Origin: SZUA-370 sp034003955 | Lineage (GTDB): Bacteria; Spirochaetota; Spirochaetia; Treponematales; UBA12059 | Reading direction: 5' to 3' | Length of the DNA: 64,000 nt | Assembly: GCA_034003955.1 (NCBI GenBank) | Contig: JAVEXO010000001.1 | Coordinates: 75,077-139,076, forward strand | Part shown: piece after piece, positions 1 through 8,135 of the stretch | Position numbering within the stretch: position 1 is the first letter of the stretch | Layout of the letters: each line of letters begins with the position of its first letter | Position numbers and translations under genes: made by a program | Notes under the pieces: generated by a model | What the model was told of the DNA's origin: nothing | Seen by the model: the letters and a program-made list of their open reading frames with translations, nothing else | The model's database searches: none

Positions 1-1
1 T

Positions 2-1000
2 GCCCTGCAGAAGATTCCCCGCTGTCAGCCTGATGTCATAGTGCTCGACATAGAAATGCCGGAGATGAACGGGCTCGAGTTTCTAAAGGAAAGGAAACGG
101 CTGGGTATAGAAATACCTGTCGTCATACTATCGAGCGTGGCCAAAAGCGGGGCTCAGGTTACCATGGAGGCCCTGTCTCTGGGAGCCGCAGATTTTATAA
201 CCAAGCCTTCTGGCTCAGTGTCGTCTGATATACATACGGTGGCCGGAGAGCTTTCACGTATGCTTGTGGCCTATGGTTCGCAATACCGCCGCTCCAGGGG
301 TAATGAGCCACCACAGTACCGTTTTGAGACACCCGAGCGGATGTTTGAGCCAATCCTGCCAGAGCCACCTAAGCCTTCAGTTAAAGAACCGCTAGCCATA
401 AAACCACGTAGGTCTCCCGGTACGACGGAGATACTGGCCATGGGAATATCCACAGGCGGACCAAACGCCTTGCGGGAGGTGTTTGCCAGGATAGCGCCTG
501 ATCTGCCCTGTCCGGTGGTGGTGGTTCAACACATGCCTGCCGGCTTTACCGAGGAATTTGCCGCGAGCCTCGACCGTATCTGCCCTCTCGATGTCAAGGA
601 AGCCGCCGATGGTGACCTTCTAAGACCCGGCCGCATACTGATAGCCCCTGGTGACTGGCACGTCGTGGTGGAGAAGCGATCCCTGGCCAGCATTGTCCGC
701 ATAAACCAGGATCCAGCAGAAAACGGACACAGACCGAGTGCCGATGTCTTGTTTAGAAGTGTAGCCAGGGAATACGGAAACAAGGCCTTGGCCGTCATAA
801 TGACCGGTATGGGCAAGGATGGAGCCAGGGAACTAGGCTCTGTTTACAGGGAGGGTGGCATGACGCTTGGCCAGGACGAGGCGTCTTGTGTCGTCTATGG
901 CATGCCAAAGGTGGCGTTCGAGATGGGCCATGTTATGGAACAGGTATCACTGTCCAACATGGCTGCCCGAATCTCAGCCTTGGCCAAGGAGAGGCGATAG
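2..1000 (+). CDS. cheB: CheB chemotaxis methylesterase/glutamine deamidase (5' end cut by window)
   Basis: The protein demethylates glutamyl methyl esters on chemoreceptors in the cytoplasm to reset adaptation. The reading frame is open from the left edge, so the N-terminus, including the first acidic residues of the receiver, is missing. The receiver phospho-Asp is in VLDIEMPEMNG and the conserved Lys in ITKPSG. A linker of about 60 residues leads to the methylesterase domain, which carries all three catalytic elements: Ser in GISTGGPNAL, His in VVQHMPAGF and Asp in GMGKDGA. The stop is at 998-1000. An MCP lies elsewhere in the window (44831-46642). The partner cheR/cheA genes would be expected upstream, outside the window. 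Identification is very secure. Confidence 0.96.
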   Translation, partial: ALQKIPRCQPDVIVLDIEMPEMNGLEFLKERKRLGIEIPVVILSSVAKSGAQVTMEALSLGAADFITKPSGSVSSDIHTVAGELSRMLVAYGSQYRRSRGNEPPQYRFETPERMFEPILPEPPKPSVKEPLAIKPRRSPGTTEILAMGISTGGPNALREVFARIAPDLPCPVVVVQHMPAGFTEEFAASLDRICPLDVKEAADGDLLRPGRILIAPGDWHVVVEKRSLASIVRINQDPAENGHRPSADVLFRSVAREYGNKALAVIMTGMGKDGARELGSVYREGGMTLGQDEASCVVYGMPKVAFEMGHVMEQVSLSNMAARISALAKERR

Positions 1001-1173
1001 GCGGCTTGTGGGCTCCTGTTACTTGCCCTCTGTTGGTGCTTATATTACTTTATACACGATGCTTTAAGGCAATTCTTGCATTTGGGAGACCTGCCTTTGA
1101 ATGTATAGATCAATTTAACTGCCTCATGGCTGTTAAATCACCGTGCGCAGTCAATGCATGACAGGAGGCCCCT

Positions 1174-1329
1174 ATGGCTATTGAAAGAGAAGATGAAAGC
1201 AAACAGAAGAGCGTGAAGAAAAACCCGAATGAAATTGATAACAAGCTAGATCCTTGCAACAAACCACATGTGGCCGAGGCTACCAGGAATACAGACGCCG
1301 ATGAGGCCTGCGACGACGCGGTTCATTGA
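1174..1329 (+). CDS. small charged hypothetical protein (51 aa)
   Basis: A short ORF with a canonical Shine-Dalgarno AGGAGG (1163-1168) five bases before ATG and an intrinsic-terminator-like hairpin 12 bases after the stop, so it looks like a real transcription unit. The product is very hydrophilic (Lys/Glu/Asp/Asn-rich) with two Cys residues (positions 28 and 46) and no signal peptide or membrane segment. No family is recognised. It lies between cheB and the convergent nifU-like gene. Its size and charge suggest a disordered cytosolic protein. The call rests on the RBS and layout rather than on homology. Confidence 0.6.
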   Translation: MAIEREDESKQKSVKKNPNEIDNKLDPCNKPHVAEATRNTDADEACDDAVH

Positions 1330-1340
1330 TCAACGTACAG

Positions 1341-1367
1341 TAGGAGAAGCCTCGGAGGCTTCTCCTA
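1341..1367. terminator. bidirectional hairpin between the small ORF and the nifU-like gene
   Basis: A perfect inverted repeat: TAGGAGAAGCC (1341-1351) pairs with GGCTTCTCCTA (1357-1367) around a 5-nt loop. It lies between two convergent genes, 12 bases after the small ORF's stop and 7 bases from the nifU-like stop. There is no long T-run on either side, so termination strength is uncertain. Confidence 0.6.
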
Positions 1368-1373
1368 TTGATA

Positions 1374-1601
1374 TCAGCCTTGTACTACTTCTGAGACTTC
1401 TGGAAGCACCTTTTTAAGATAGGCTTCCACACCCTGCTTAAGCGTCATGGTGGCCATGGGGCAAGAACCGCAAGCACCCTTGAGCTTGACTATGACCTTG
1501 CCTTCATCGGAAACCGATATAAGCTCTATATCTCCTCCGTCTGCCTGCAATGACGGTCGTACATCCTGAATCGCCTTATTGACACTCTCAAAGTTTAACA
1601 T
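1374..1601 (-). CDS. NifU C-terminal-domain Fe-S cluster scaffold protein
   Basis: A 75-residue protein corresponding to the stand-alone NifU/Nfu C-terminal domain, which binds a [4Fe-4S] cluster between two subunits and passes it to apoproteins. The CxxC ligand pair is in GACGSCPMAT, preceded by the family pattern LQADGGDIELI. Length is typical for the single-domain form. The many Fe-S enzymes nearby (formate dehydrogenase, EFR1-type protein, GlpA-like protein) are plausible clients, but that is inference. It is transcribed alone, towards the small ORF. The product class is clear; the physiological partner is not. Confidence 0.93.
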   Translation of the reverse strand: MLNFESVNKAIQDVRPSLQADGGDIELISVSDEGKVIVKLKGACGSCPMATMTLKQGVEAYLKKVLPEVSEVVQG

Positions 1602-1808
1602 TGATACTCCTCAGCGATAATGTAACGGTGGCTCTATAGTTGGGTCAAGCCGGGCCACAAGGCTCACTGTGGCGCTAACAGACGTTAATTATAGATTAAA
1701 GTATATATAGATAAGATACTTGACTTGATCGGTGTATAAAGGCACAATCTGGTGCCAAACTCAATTGTTATCATGGTTCCTCTTATTTTTATGCATTAAG
1801 GAGATTAT

Positions 1809-3764
1809 ATGACCGGCACCAAGAAGATCCTCATCCTCGGCGGCGGATACGGCGGAGTAGGGGTGGGTAAGATACTGGAAAAGCATTTCAGGAAGCAGGC
1901 AAATATCCAGATTACCCTGGTAGACAAGAAGCCGTTTCATACGCTCATGACGGAGCTTCATGAAGTAGCTGGCTGGCGTACCGAGCCTGAATCGATCCAG
2001 GTTAGTTTCAAGAAAATATTCGGCACCAAGAAGATAGAAGTCGTCCTGGATGAGATTACCTCGGTGGATTTCAAGGCCAAGAAGGCCGTAGGCAAGGCGC
2101 GGACCTATGAGTTTGACTATATAATCGTGGGAGCCGGAGCCGAGCCTGAGTATTTCAACATACCTGGCGTCAAGGAGAACTCCTTTAGCCTCTGGTCATT
2201 CGAAGACGCCATGCGCATCAGGCACCATGTCGAAGATGTTTTTGCGCGCGCCGCAGAAGAAACAGACCCTGAGGTACGAAAACGCCTGCTTACCTTCGTC
2301 GTCGCCGGAGCCGGTTTCACCGGTATAGAGATGATAGGCGAGTTGCTTGAGTATCGTGATGTCATGTGCAAGAAGTACTATCTTAATCGTTCTGAGACCC
2401 GCGTAATAAACATAGAGGCCCTGCCCTCGATTTTGCCAATCCTCGAGGAGTCCCTGCGGGTCCGTGCCGAGAAGTATCTGGCCAAGATGGGTTGCGAGCT
2501 CATGCTTAACGCCTCTATCATTGGAGCGGAACCAGGCAAGGTGCTCTGCAAGGACGGTAAGGTCTTTGAGACAGATACCTTTATCTGGACCTGTGGTGTC
2601 AAGGGAAGCTCCTTTGCCGCCGGGCTTGATCTGCCGAAGGGCGAGCGTGGTAGAGGCAGGCTCCAGGTAGACGCTGAGCTCAAGAGCCCCGACTATCCCT
2701 ATGTCTATGTCGTCGGCGACAACGCCTTCTTCCTGGAGAACGGCAAGCCATTGCCCCAGATAGTAGAAGCCGCGCATCAGATGGCCGAGGTAGTTGCCAA
2801 GAATATTATTGCCGACGTAGAGGGCAATCCTGAACGCCATGCCTTCAAGTCAAACTTCCATGGCTTCATGGTGTCTATAGGCGGACGCTACGGTGTAGCC
2901 AATGCCGGCGGCATCAAGTGCAGTGGCTTCATGGCCTTGGCGATGAAGCATATCATCAATATGGGGTACCTTCTCAGCATTGCGGGTATAAACCAGGTAT
3001 GGGAATACGTCAAACACGAGTTCCTTGATATAAAGAACAGGCGATCGTTCATAGGGGGATTTGCGGCGCACAAGGTACGTGGCTACTGGCCTCTCCTCCT
3101 TCGCATGTGGCTTGGCCTCATGTGGGTGATTGGTGGTGTCAACAAGATAGGAGAAGGCTGGCTCGCATGGTCGGAAGGTTCCAAGAGTGGCTGGATGTTC
3201 AGCTCCGGAGTCATTCAGAAGGGCGTGCCGATAGTAGAGGCAGTTAGCGCCGCTTCTGATGCCGGTGATTGGGCCGAGCCTATCGTGGAAGCGACAGCTG
3301 CCGCCTCAGACGCTGTGGTTGAGACAGTATCTATTGTTGCAGATGGGGCCACAAGGGCCTTTGGTGAGGTTTGGGATCTTACCAAGCCAATATTCGACTT
3401 CAATGGAGTCGTCAGCACCTGGTTCAGGACAACCTTCATGGACGGCATGTTCGCATTCCTGCCCTACCAGGGTTTCCAGGCCATGATAGTCGTCACGGAA
3501 ATAGCCATAGGCCTGGCAATCTTCGGCGGCTTCTTTACCTGGTGGGCCGCTATGGCGAGCATCGCGATGTGCGTCGTCTTTACCCTGTCCGGCATGTTTG
3601 CCTGGGACCAGCTATGGTTTGTTTTTGCCGCAATTCTCATGCTTGGTGGAGCGGGCAGATCCTTCGGTTTAGACTACTGGAGCGTACCCTTCTTCAAGAA
3701 GTGGTGGAATGGCACGAAGTTCGCCCGCAAGTGGCATTTCTATGCCGATGATCCTACGAAGTAA
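1809..3764 (+). CDS. type II NADH dehydrogenase-like flavoprotein fused to a DoxX-like membrane domain
   Basis: Residues ~1-420 form an NDH-2 type pyridine-nucleotide:disulfide oxidoreductase: FAD-binding GGGYGG at ~11-16, a second dinucleotide fold around VVAGAGFTGIEM, and the FAD-closing VYVVGDNA. Such enzymes pass electrons from NADH to quinone at the inner membrane face without pumping protons. Residues ~430-650 add hydrophobic helices (LLLRMWLGLMWVIGGVNKIGEG and others) resembling the DoxX/DoxD family. These are split by an Ala/Glu-rich insert of ~70 residues with an imperfect internal repeat (IVEA..AASDA). The frame is continuous, so the insert is not a frameshift. SD AAGGAG (1798-1803) precedes ATG. 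A prenyl synthase follows, consistent with a quinone acceptor. Confidence 0.88.
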   Translation: MTGTKKILILGGGYGGVGVGKILEKHFRKQANIQITLVDKKPFHTLMTELHEVAGWRTEPESIQVSFKKIFGTKKIEVVLDEITSVDFKAKKAVGKARTYEFDYIIVGAGAEPEYFNIPGVKENSFSLWSFEDAMRIRHHVEDVFARAAEETDPEVRKRLLTFVVAGAGFTGIEMIGELLEYRDVMCKKYYLNRSETRVINIEALPSILPILEESLRVRAEKYLAKMGCELMLNASIIGAEPGKVLCKDGKVFETDTFIWTCGVKGSSFAAGLDLPKGERGRGRLQVDAELKSPDYPYVYVVGDNAFFLENGKPLPQIVEAAHQMAEVVAKNIIADVEGNPERHAFKSNFHGFMVSIGGRYGVANAGGIKCSGFMALAMKHIINMGYLLSIAGINQVWEYVKHEFLDIKNRRSFIGGFAAHKVRGYWPLLLRMWLGLMWVIGGVNKIGEGWLAWSEGSKSGWMFSSGVIQKGVPIVEAVSAASDAGDWAEPIVEATAAASDAVVETVSIVADGATRAFGEVWDLTKPIFDFNGVVSTWFRTTFMDGMFAFLPYQGFQAMIVVTEIAIGLAIFGGFFTWWAAMASIAMCVVFTLSGMFAWDQLWFVFAAILMLGGAGRSFGLDYWSVPFFKKWWNGTKFARKWHFYADDPTK

Positions 3765-3810
3765 ACGCTGCATCGAGTATAGCTCTGTGCAATAATAGCT
3801 AAGGTACAAA

Positions 3811-3848
3811 GGACGCAGAGGCCGGCGCAAGGCGCCCCTCTGCGTTTT
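3811..3848 (+). terminator. intrinsic terminator after the NDH-2/DoxX gene
   Basis: ACGCAGAGG (3813-3821) pairs with CCTCTGCGT (3837-3845), with a GC-rich inner stem, followed by TTTT (3845-3848). It lies 46 bases after the stop and before the prenyl synthase gene, so the two genes may be only partly cotranscribed. Confidence 0.7.
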
Positions 3849-3905
3849 CCACTCCAGGACTCCTCCTGCGGGACGGGACAAACAGTGAAGCGAGCCAAAT
3901 AGACG

Positions 3906-4868
3906 ATGAGTGATTTCTGGAACGGGCTCCCGGGCATGCCAGAGAGTCTGCAGGCGGTTAGAAGACGCATGATAGACGCGCTTGGCTCCGATAGATTTCC
4001 TCTCGCCAGTGCCGTCAAAGAGCTCATTGAAGCCAACGGCAAGTTGTTGCGTCCTGCGTTCGTCATCATGGGAGGGCGATTCGGCAAGGAACAGAGGAAC
4101 CTCATAGACCTGGCCGCGGCCATAGAGCTCCTTCATATCGCGACGCTCATACATGATGATGTAATAGATGAGTCTGATACTCGACGTGGAGTCGAGTCTG
4201 TCAATGCACGCTATGGTGCAAAGCACGCGGTGCTTACCGGGGACTGGCTCTTTTCCCGTAGTTTTAGGCTGGTGACAGAGAATGCCAAACCACAGAATGC
4301 GCGTCTCCTGGCAAGCCTGGTGCAGGCTCTTGTCTCAGAGGAGATACACCAGGATTTAGAGCGTTTTACATGGCCCAAGAGCCAACGAAATTATCTGCGC
4401 AAGATAGGTGGCAAGACTGCCGCCCTTTTTTCTCTTGCCTTGCGTGCCGGGGCCCTTGAGACGAAGAGTTCCCCGCTCATTGTCACGGCCTTGGTCAGAA
4501 CCGGCTACAATGTCGGCATGGCATTTCAGATCATGGACGACATCCTCGATTACGAGTCTAGTGCAGACACCATGGGTAAACCCGTGGCAAAGGATGTTCG
4601 AGACGGGCTATGCACCCTGCCTTTGATACTGACGATGCGATTGCATCCTGAAACCATCCTGCCTTTGCTCGGCCAAGAAAGGCCTGACGAAGCGAGCGTC
4701 TCGGCTATCGTCGAAGTTGTAAGGCAGTCCGGGGCGATAGACTCCGCCAAGACTCTTGCGCAGCGGTATACCGAGAGAGCCATGCTTGAGATTTCCCGTC
4801 TGCCCAAGGGTGTCGCTCGGGATGAGCTGCGCGATACGGTAGAGAAGCTACTTACAAGGAAGTACTGA
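3906..4868 (+). CDS. long-chain polyprenyl diphosphate synthase (class I trans-isoprenyl synthase)
   Basis: 320 residues, normal for hepta/octaprenyl diphosphate synthases that elongate FPP with IPP to make quinone side chains. The first Asp-rich motif is in LIHDDVIDESD (~residues 79-89) and the second in FQIMDDILDYE (~205-215). The upstream KLLRPAF segment binds IPP. Chain length cannot be read from sequence alone, so IspB, HepT and GGPP-type assignments remain open. It follows the NDH-2 gene in the same direction, which fits a role in making the quinone used by that enzyme. The start has no strong SD. Confidence 0.92.
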   Translation: MSDFWNGLPGMPESLQAVRRRMIDALGSDRFPLASAVKELIEANGKLLRPAFVIMGGRFGKEQRNLIDLAAAIELLHIATLIHDDVIDESDTRRGVESVNARYGAKHAVLTGDWLFSRSFRLVTENAKPQNARLLASLVQALVSEEIHQDLERFTWPKSQRNYLRKIGGKTAALFSLALRAGALETKSSPLIVTALVRTGYNVGMAFQIMDDILDYESSADTMGKPVAKDVRDGLCTLPLILTMRLHPETILPLLGQERPDEASVSAIVEVVRQSGAIDSAKTLAQRYTERAMLEISRLPKGVARDELRDTVEKLLTRKY

Positions 4869-4895
4869 TCCGGCTCCTCATCCATGCTCCTGCCT

Positions 4896-4936
4896 AAAAA
4901 AAAGAGAGGAAGGAACCACAAGGAACCCTCCTCTCT
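4896..4936 (-). terminator. intrinsic terminator of fhs
   Basis: Read on the minus strand, AGAGAGGAGGGTTCC pairs with a GTTCCTTCCTCTCT arm around a short loop, followed at once by eight T residues (plus-strand A-run 4896-4903). It lies 26 bases after the fhs stop. It also faces the 3' end of the prenyl synthase gene. Confidence 0.88.
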
Positions 4937-4961
4937 AGTAGTTTAATGCACTAAGGGCAGA

Positions 4962-6725
4962 TTAAGACAATCCAATTATGTTTCCCGTCTCTGTGTCTAT
5001 GTCCATGCCCAGGTAACCTGGCTTGCTTGACAGGCCTGGCATGGTGTTTATTTCTCCCGACAGTGGGTAGATGAAGCCTGCTCCAGCTGCCAGCCTGACA
5101 TCGGCTATGGGGAAGGTAAAGCCCTTGGGGGCACCCTTGAGGTTGGGATCGTGCGACAGGGAGTATTGTGTCTTGGCCATGCAGATAGGGAGATTGGCGT
5201 GCCCAAGCTCACTGTACGTCTCTATTGCCTTCTCCGCATCGGGGCTGTAGCTCACGTCGGCGGCACCGTATACAGTCTTGGCTATGCGCTCTATCTTGTC
5301 CTTTATAGAAAGCTCAAGCGGATACAGGGGAGCAACCGTACTCGTAAGCTCGGCCGCTCGTACGACAGCCTGTGCAAGATCGATGGATCCGTCTCCACCT
5401 TCAGCCCAGTTTTTTGTGACAACGGCGTCCAAGGCTCCGGCTTTTATTGCGGCTTCCTTAATGACGTTCCACTCAGCCTCGGTATCCGACGGGAAGGCAT
5501 TGATGGCGACTACGGCTGGGGCGCCGAAGGCACGTACAATGTCCAGGTGGGCAAAGAGGTTTGATAGACCTTTCTTCACGAGTTCTATGTTCTCTTCAAC
5601 ATAGGCCTTGGCCAGGGGTTTTCCGGGTGAAACCTTGGGAGCGCCACCATGCATCTTGAGGGCTCGCACCGTCACTAAGAGGACGACGGCATCAGGGAAC
5701 ATCCCGCTTGTCCTACATTTTATGTCTACGAATTTCTCGAATCCCATGTCGGCGCCGAAGCCGCTTTCGGTCACTACGTAGTCACCAACCTTGGTGCCTA
5801 TCAGATCTGCTATGACAGAAGAATTGCCATGGGCTATGTTGGCAAAGGGGCCGGCGTGGACGAAGGCCAGCTGCTCCTCCAAGGTCTGCATTATATTTGG
5901 TGCCAAGGCGTCTTTCATGAGGATAGTCATGGCGCCGGCAACACCGATGTCTTCGGTGGTCACTGCCTTGCCACTCCTGTCTATGGCCACAATTATCTTG
6001 CCAATCCTGGTTCGAAGATCCTTAAGATCCTTTGCGAGCGCCAGTATGGCCATCACTTCGCTGGCTACCGCTATGTCAAAACCGCTCTGGCGTAGCGGGC
6101 CGTTGTCGACGCCCCCCACACCTAGAATGATGTTACGGAGAGCCCGGTCGTTCATATCCATGACGCGTCGCCACAGCACCTTATAGGGGTCTATGTCTAG
6201 TTTTTTAAGACCCTGCTTCTCGAAGAATGCATCTGACCAGCGAAGTTCGTGATACATCCTGGCATCCAGGGCAGCCGAGCATAGGTTGTGGGCAGCCGAG
6301 ACGGCATGAATGTCTCCTGTAAGATGCAGGTTAAAATCCTCCATTGGAACTATCTGGCTGTAGCCACCGCCGGCTGCTCCACCCTTGATACCAAAGGTAG
6401 GCCCCAGGGAGGGCTGACGAATGGCTGCTATGGCCTTCTTGCCAATCCTGCCAAGGCCTTGGGTGAGCCCTACCGTCAATGTGGATTTGCCCTCACCCAA
6501 AGGAGTGGGGCTGATGGCCGTTACGTCTATATACTTGGCCCGTTTGGGCTTGTTGGCGTTATCCTTGAGGAATTCCAGTTTGACCTTGGCCTTATAGGAA
6601 CCATAGCGGTCTATGTATGTCTCGGCGATACCGTAGTCCTTGGCTATCTCTGTAATGGGTTTGATATGGGCCGCCTGGGCAATGACAATATCGTTGGGAA
6701 CAGGTTTCTTCCTCTCTATCGACAT
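4962..6725 (-). CDS. fhs: formate--tetrahydrofolate ligase
   Basis: The enzyme makes 10-formyl-THF from formate, THF and ATP, the entry step for formate into one-carbon and Wood-Ljungdahl-type metabolism. The P-loop-like PTPLGEGKST and the segments GIKGGAAGGGYSQ, HLTGDIHA and DMNDRALR are diagnostic. I start at ATG 6725 because AAAGGAGG lies just upstream and the conserved N-terminus follows; an upstream in-frame extension has no support. That gives 587 residues, about 30 longer than the ~556-residue clostridial enzyme. It diverges from murA over 123 bp. A formate dehydrogenase at 49-54 kb could supply or remove its substrate. Confidence 0.97.
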   Translation of the reverse strand: MSIERKKPVPNDIVIAQAAHIKPITEIAKDYGIAETYIDRYGSYKAKVKLEFLKDNANKPKRAKYIDVTAISPTPLGEGKSTLTVGLTQGLGRIGKKAIAAIRQPSLGPTFGIKGGAAGGGYSQIVPMEDFNLHLTGDIHAVSAAHNLCSAALDARMYHELRWSDAFFEKQGLKKLDIDPYKVLWRRVMDMNDRALRNIILGVGGVDNGPLRQSGFDIAVASEVMAILALAKDLKDLRTRIGKIIVAIDRSGKAVTTEDIGVAGAMTILMKDALAPNIMQTLEEQLAFVHAGPFANIAHGNSSVIADLIGTKVGDYVVTESGFGADMGFEKFVDIKCRTSGMFPDAVVLLVTVRALKMHGGAPKVSPGKPLAKAYVEENIELVKKGLSNLFAHLDIVRAFGAPAVVAINAFPSDTEAEWNVIKEAAIKAGALDAVVTKNWAEGGDGSIDLAQAVVRAAELTSTVAPLYPLELSIKDKIERIAKTVYGAADVSYSPDAEKAIETYSELGHANLPICMAKTQYSLSHDPNLKGAPKGFTFPIADVRLAAGAGFIYPLSGEINTMPGLSSKPGYLGMDIDTETGNIIGLS

Positions 6726-6848
6726 AAGGCCTCCTTTGGGTATCGGACAAGCTGTACTCCAGTCGGTCCGTATCGTAAAGGTAGTGTCTGCGGCTCTCAC
6801 GGTCAAACGGAAGTTGACTCCACGCCGATAGACAGGTAGGATGCCAGC

Positions 6849-8129
6849 ATGAAACAGTACCATATTGAAGGCGGCCACCCTCTCAAGGGCCGCATTCGTG
6901 CGAGTGGCAACAAGAACGCCGCTCTGCCCTGCATCGCGGCTGCCCTCTTGTCTGAGGAGCCCGTCACGCTCAGGAATATTCCAGAGATAGAAGACGTCCT
7001 TGTGATGCTCGACATCTGTAGGGCCCTGGGTGCCACAGTTGAACGCCTGGAGCCGGATGCCTGGAAGATAGACGGCTCCACCATACGGGTGGCAGATGTT
7101 CCAGCCCCTCTTGCGGCCAAGGTGAGGGCATCAATCCTGTTCGCAGGCCCTCTCTTGGCCAGGTTCGGGAAGGTAACGCTTCCGCCTCCAGGTGGAGACG
7201 TCATTGGCCGGCGCAGGCTCGATACGCATTTCCTGGCACTCGAGGAGCTCGGTGCCCGCATCGAGGTGGATGGAGCCTTCCTGTTTACAGCCAACAAGCT
7301 CAAGGGCGCCGACATCTTCCTCGATGAAGCCTCCGTTACGGCTACAGAAAATGCCGTGATGGCTGCCGCCTTGGCAGAAGGCCGCACCGTAATCCGCAAT
7401 GCTGCGAGCGAGCCCCATGTACAGGACGTATGCAAGCTGGTTCAGGCCATGGGAGGACTCGTGTCGGGCATTGGCTCCAACATCCTGACCATAGACGGCG
7501 TCCAGTCATTGCACGGAGCCGATTTTGCCATAGGACCAGACTTCATGGAGGTTGGCTCGTTCATAGGCCTTGCGGCTGTTACCAGGGGAGATATCGTCAT
7601 AGAAGGCGTGGTTCCAGACGACCTGCGCATGATGAAGATAGCCTTTAATAGGCTGGGTATAGGCTGGAGCATTGATGGTAGCGACCTGTCGGTACATTCT
7701 GGTCAGACGCTACGTGTCGTGCCAGACCTTGGCGGTCAGATACCCAAGATAGACGATGCCCCCTGGCCAGGATTCCCGCCGGATCTCACATCCATCATGA
7801 CAGTGGTGGCTACCCAGGCAGAAGGAACGGTCCTCATCCATGAGAAGATGTTCGAGTCACGCATGTTCTGGGTTGACAAGCTGATTGGTATGGGAGCCCG
7901 CATCGTCCTGTGCGATCCCCATAGGGCCGTCGTGTCCGGTCCTTCCCGGCTCAGGGGTGACTCTTTAACCTCTCCCGATGTTCGAGCCGGCATGGCCCTG
8001 GTCATCGCCGCCCTGTGTGCAGAGGGAACGAGCGTCATCAAGAATGTGTATCAGATAGAGCGTGGCTACGAGCACATCACCGAGCGTTTGCAAAAACTTG
8101 GAGCCAGGATACAGCGGCAGGACGAGTAG
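6849..8129 (+). CDS. murA: UDP-N-acetylglucosamine 1-carboxyvinyltransferase (Asp active-site form)
   Basis: First committed step of peptidoglycan synthesis: transfer of enolpyruvate from PEP to UDP-GlcNAc in the cytoplasm. 426 residues is close to the usual ~420. The substrate-binding SGNKNAAL (19-26) is intact. The catalytic loop reads PPGGDVIGRRRLD, so residue 117 (codon 7197-7199, GAC) is Asp where E. coli has Cys115. In characterised MurA enzymes an Asp here keeps activity and prevents fosfomycin alkylation, and it is the natural state in several lineages including Borrelia. The start ATG at 6849 has AGGTAGG upstream. It diverges from fhs. Confidence 0.96.
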   Translation: MKQYHIEGGHPLKGRIRASGNKNAALPCIAAALLSEEPVTLRNIPEIEDVLVMLDICRALGATVERLEPDAWKIDGSTIRVADVPAPLAAKVRASILFAGPLLARFGKVTLPPPGGDVIGRRRLDTHFLALEELGARIEVDGAFLFTANKLKGADIFLDEASVTATENAVMAAALAEGRTVIRNAASEPHVQDVCKLVQAMGGLVSGIGSNILTIDGVQSLHGADFAIGPDFMEVGSFIGLAAVTRGDIVIEGVVPDDLRMMKIAFNRLGIGWSIDGSDLSVHSGQTLRVVPDLGGQIPKIDDAPWPGFPPDLTSIMTVVATQAEGTVLIHEKMFESRMFWVDKLIGMGARIVLCDPHRAVVSGPSRLRGDSLTSPDVRAGMALVIAALCAEGTSVIKNVYQIERGYEHITERLQKLGARIQRQDE

Positions 8130-8135
8130 GAAGCC

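Noticed and set aside
3200..3420. Frameshift or foreign insertion in the NDH-2/DoxX gene.
   Set aside because: The Ala-rich segment is in frame, ends in a normal membrane domain and the base use matches its surroundings.
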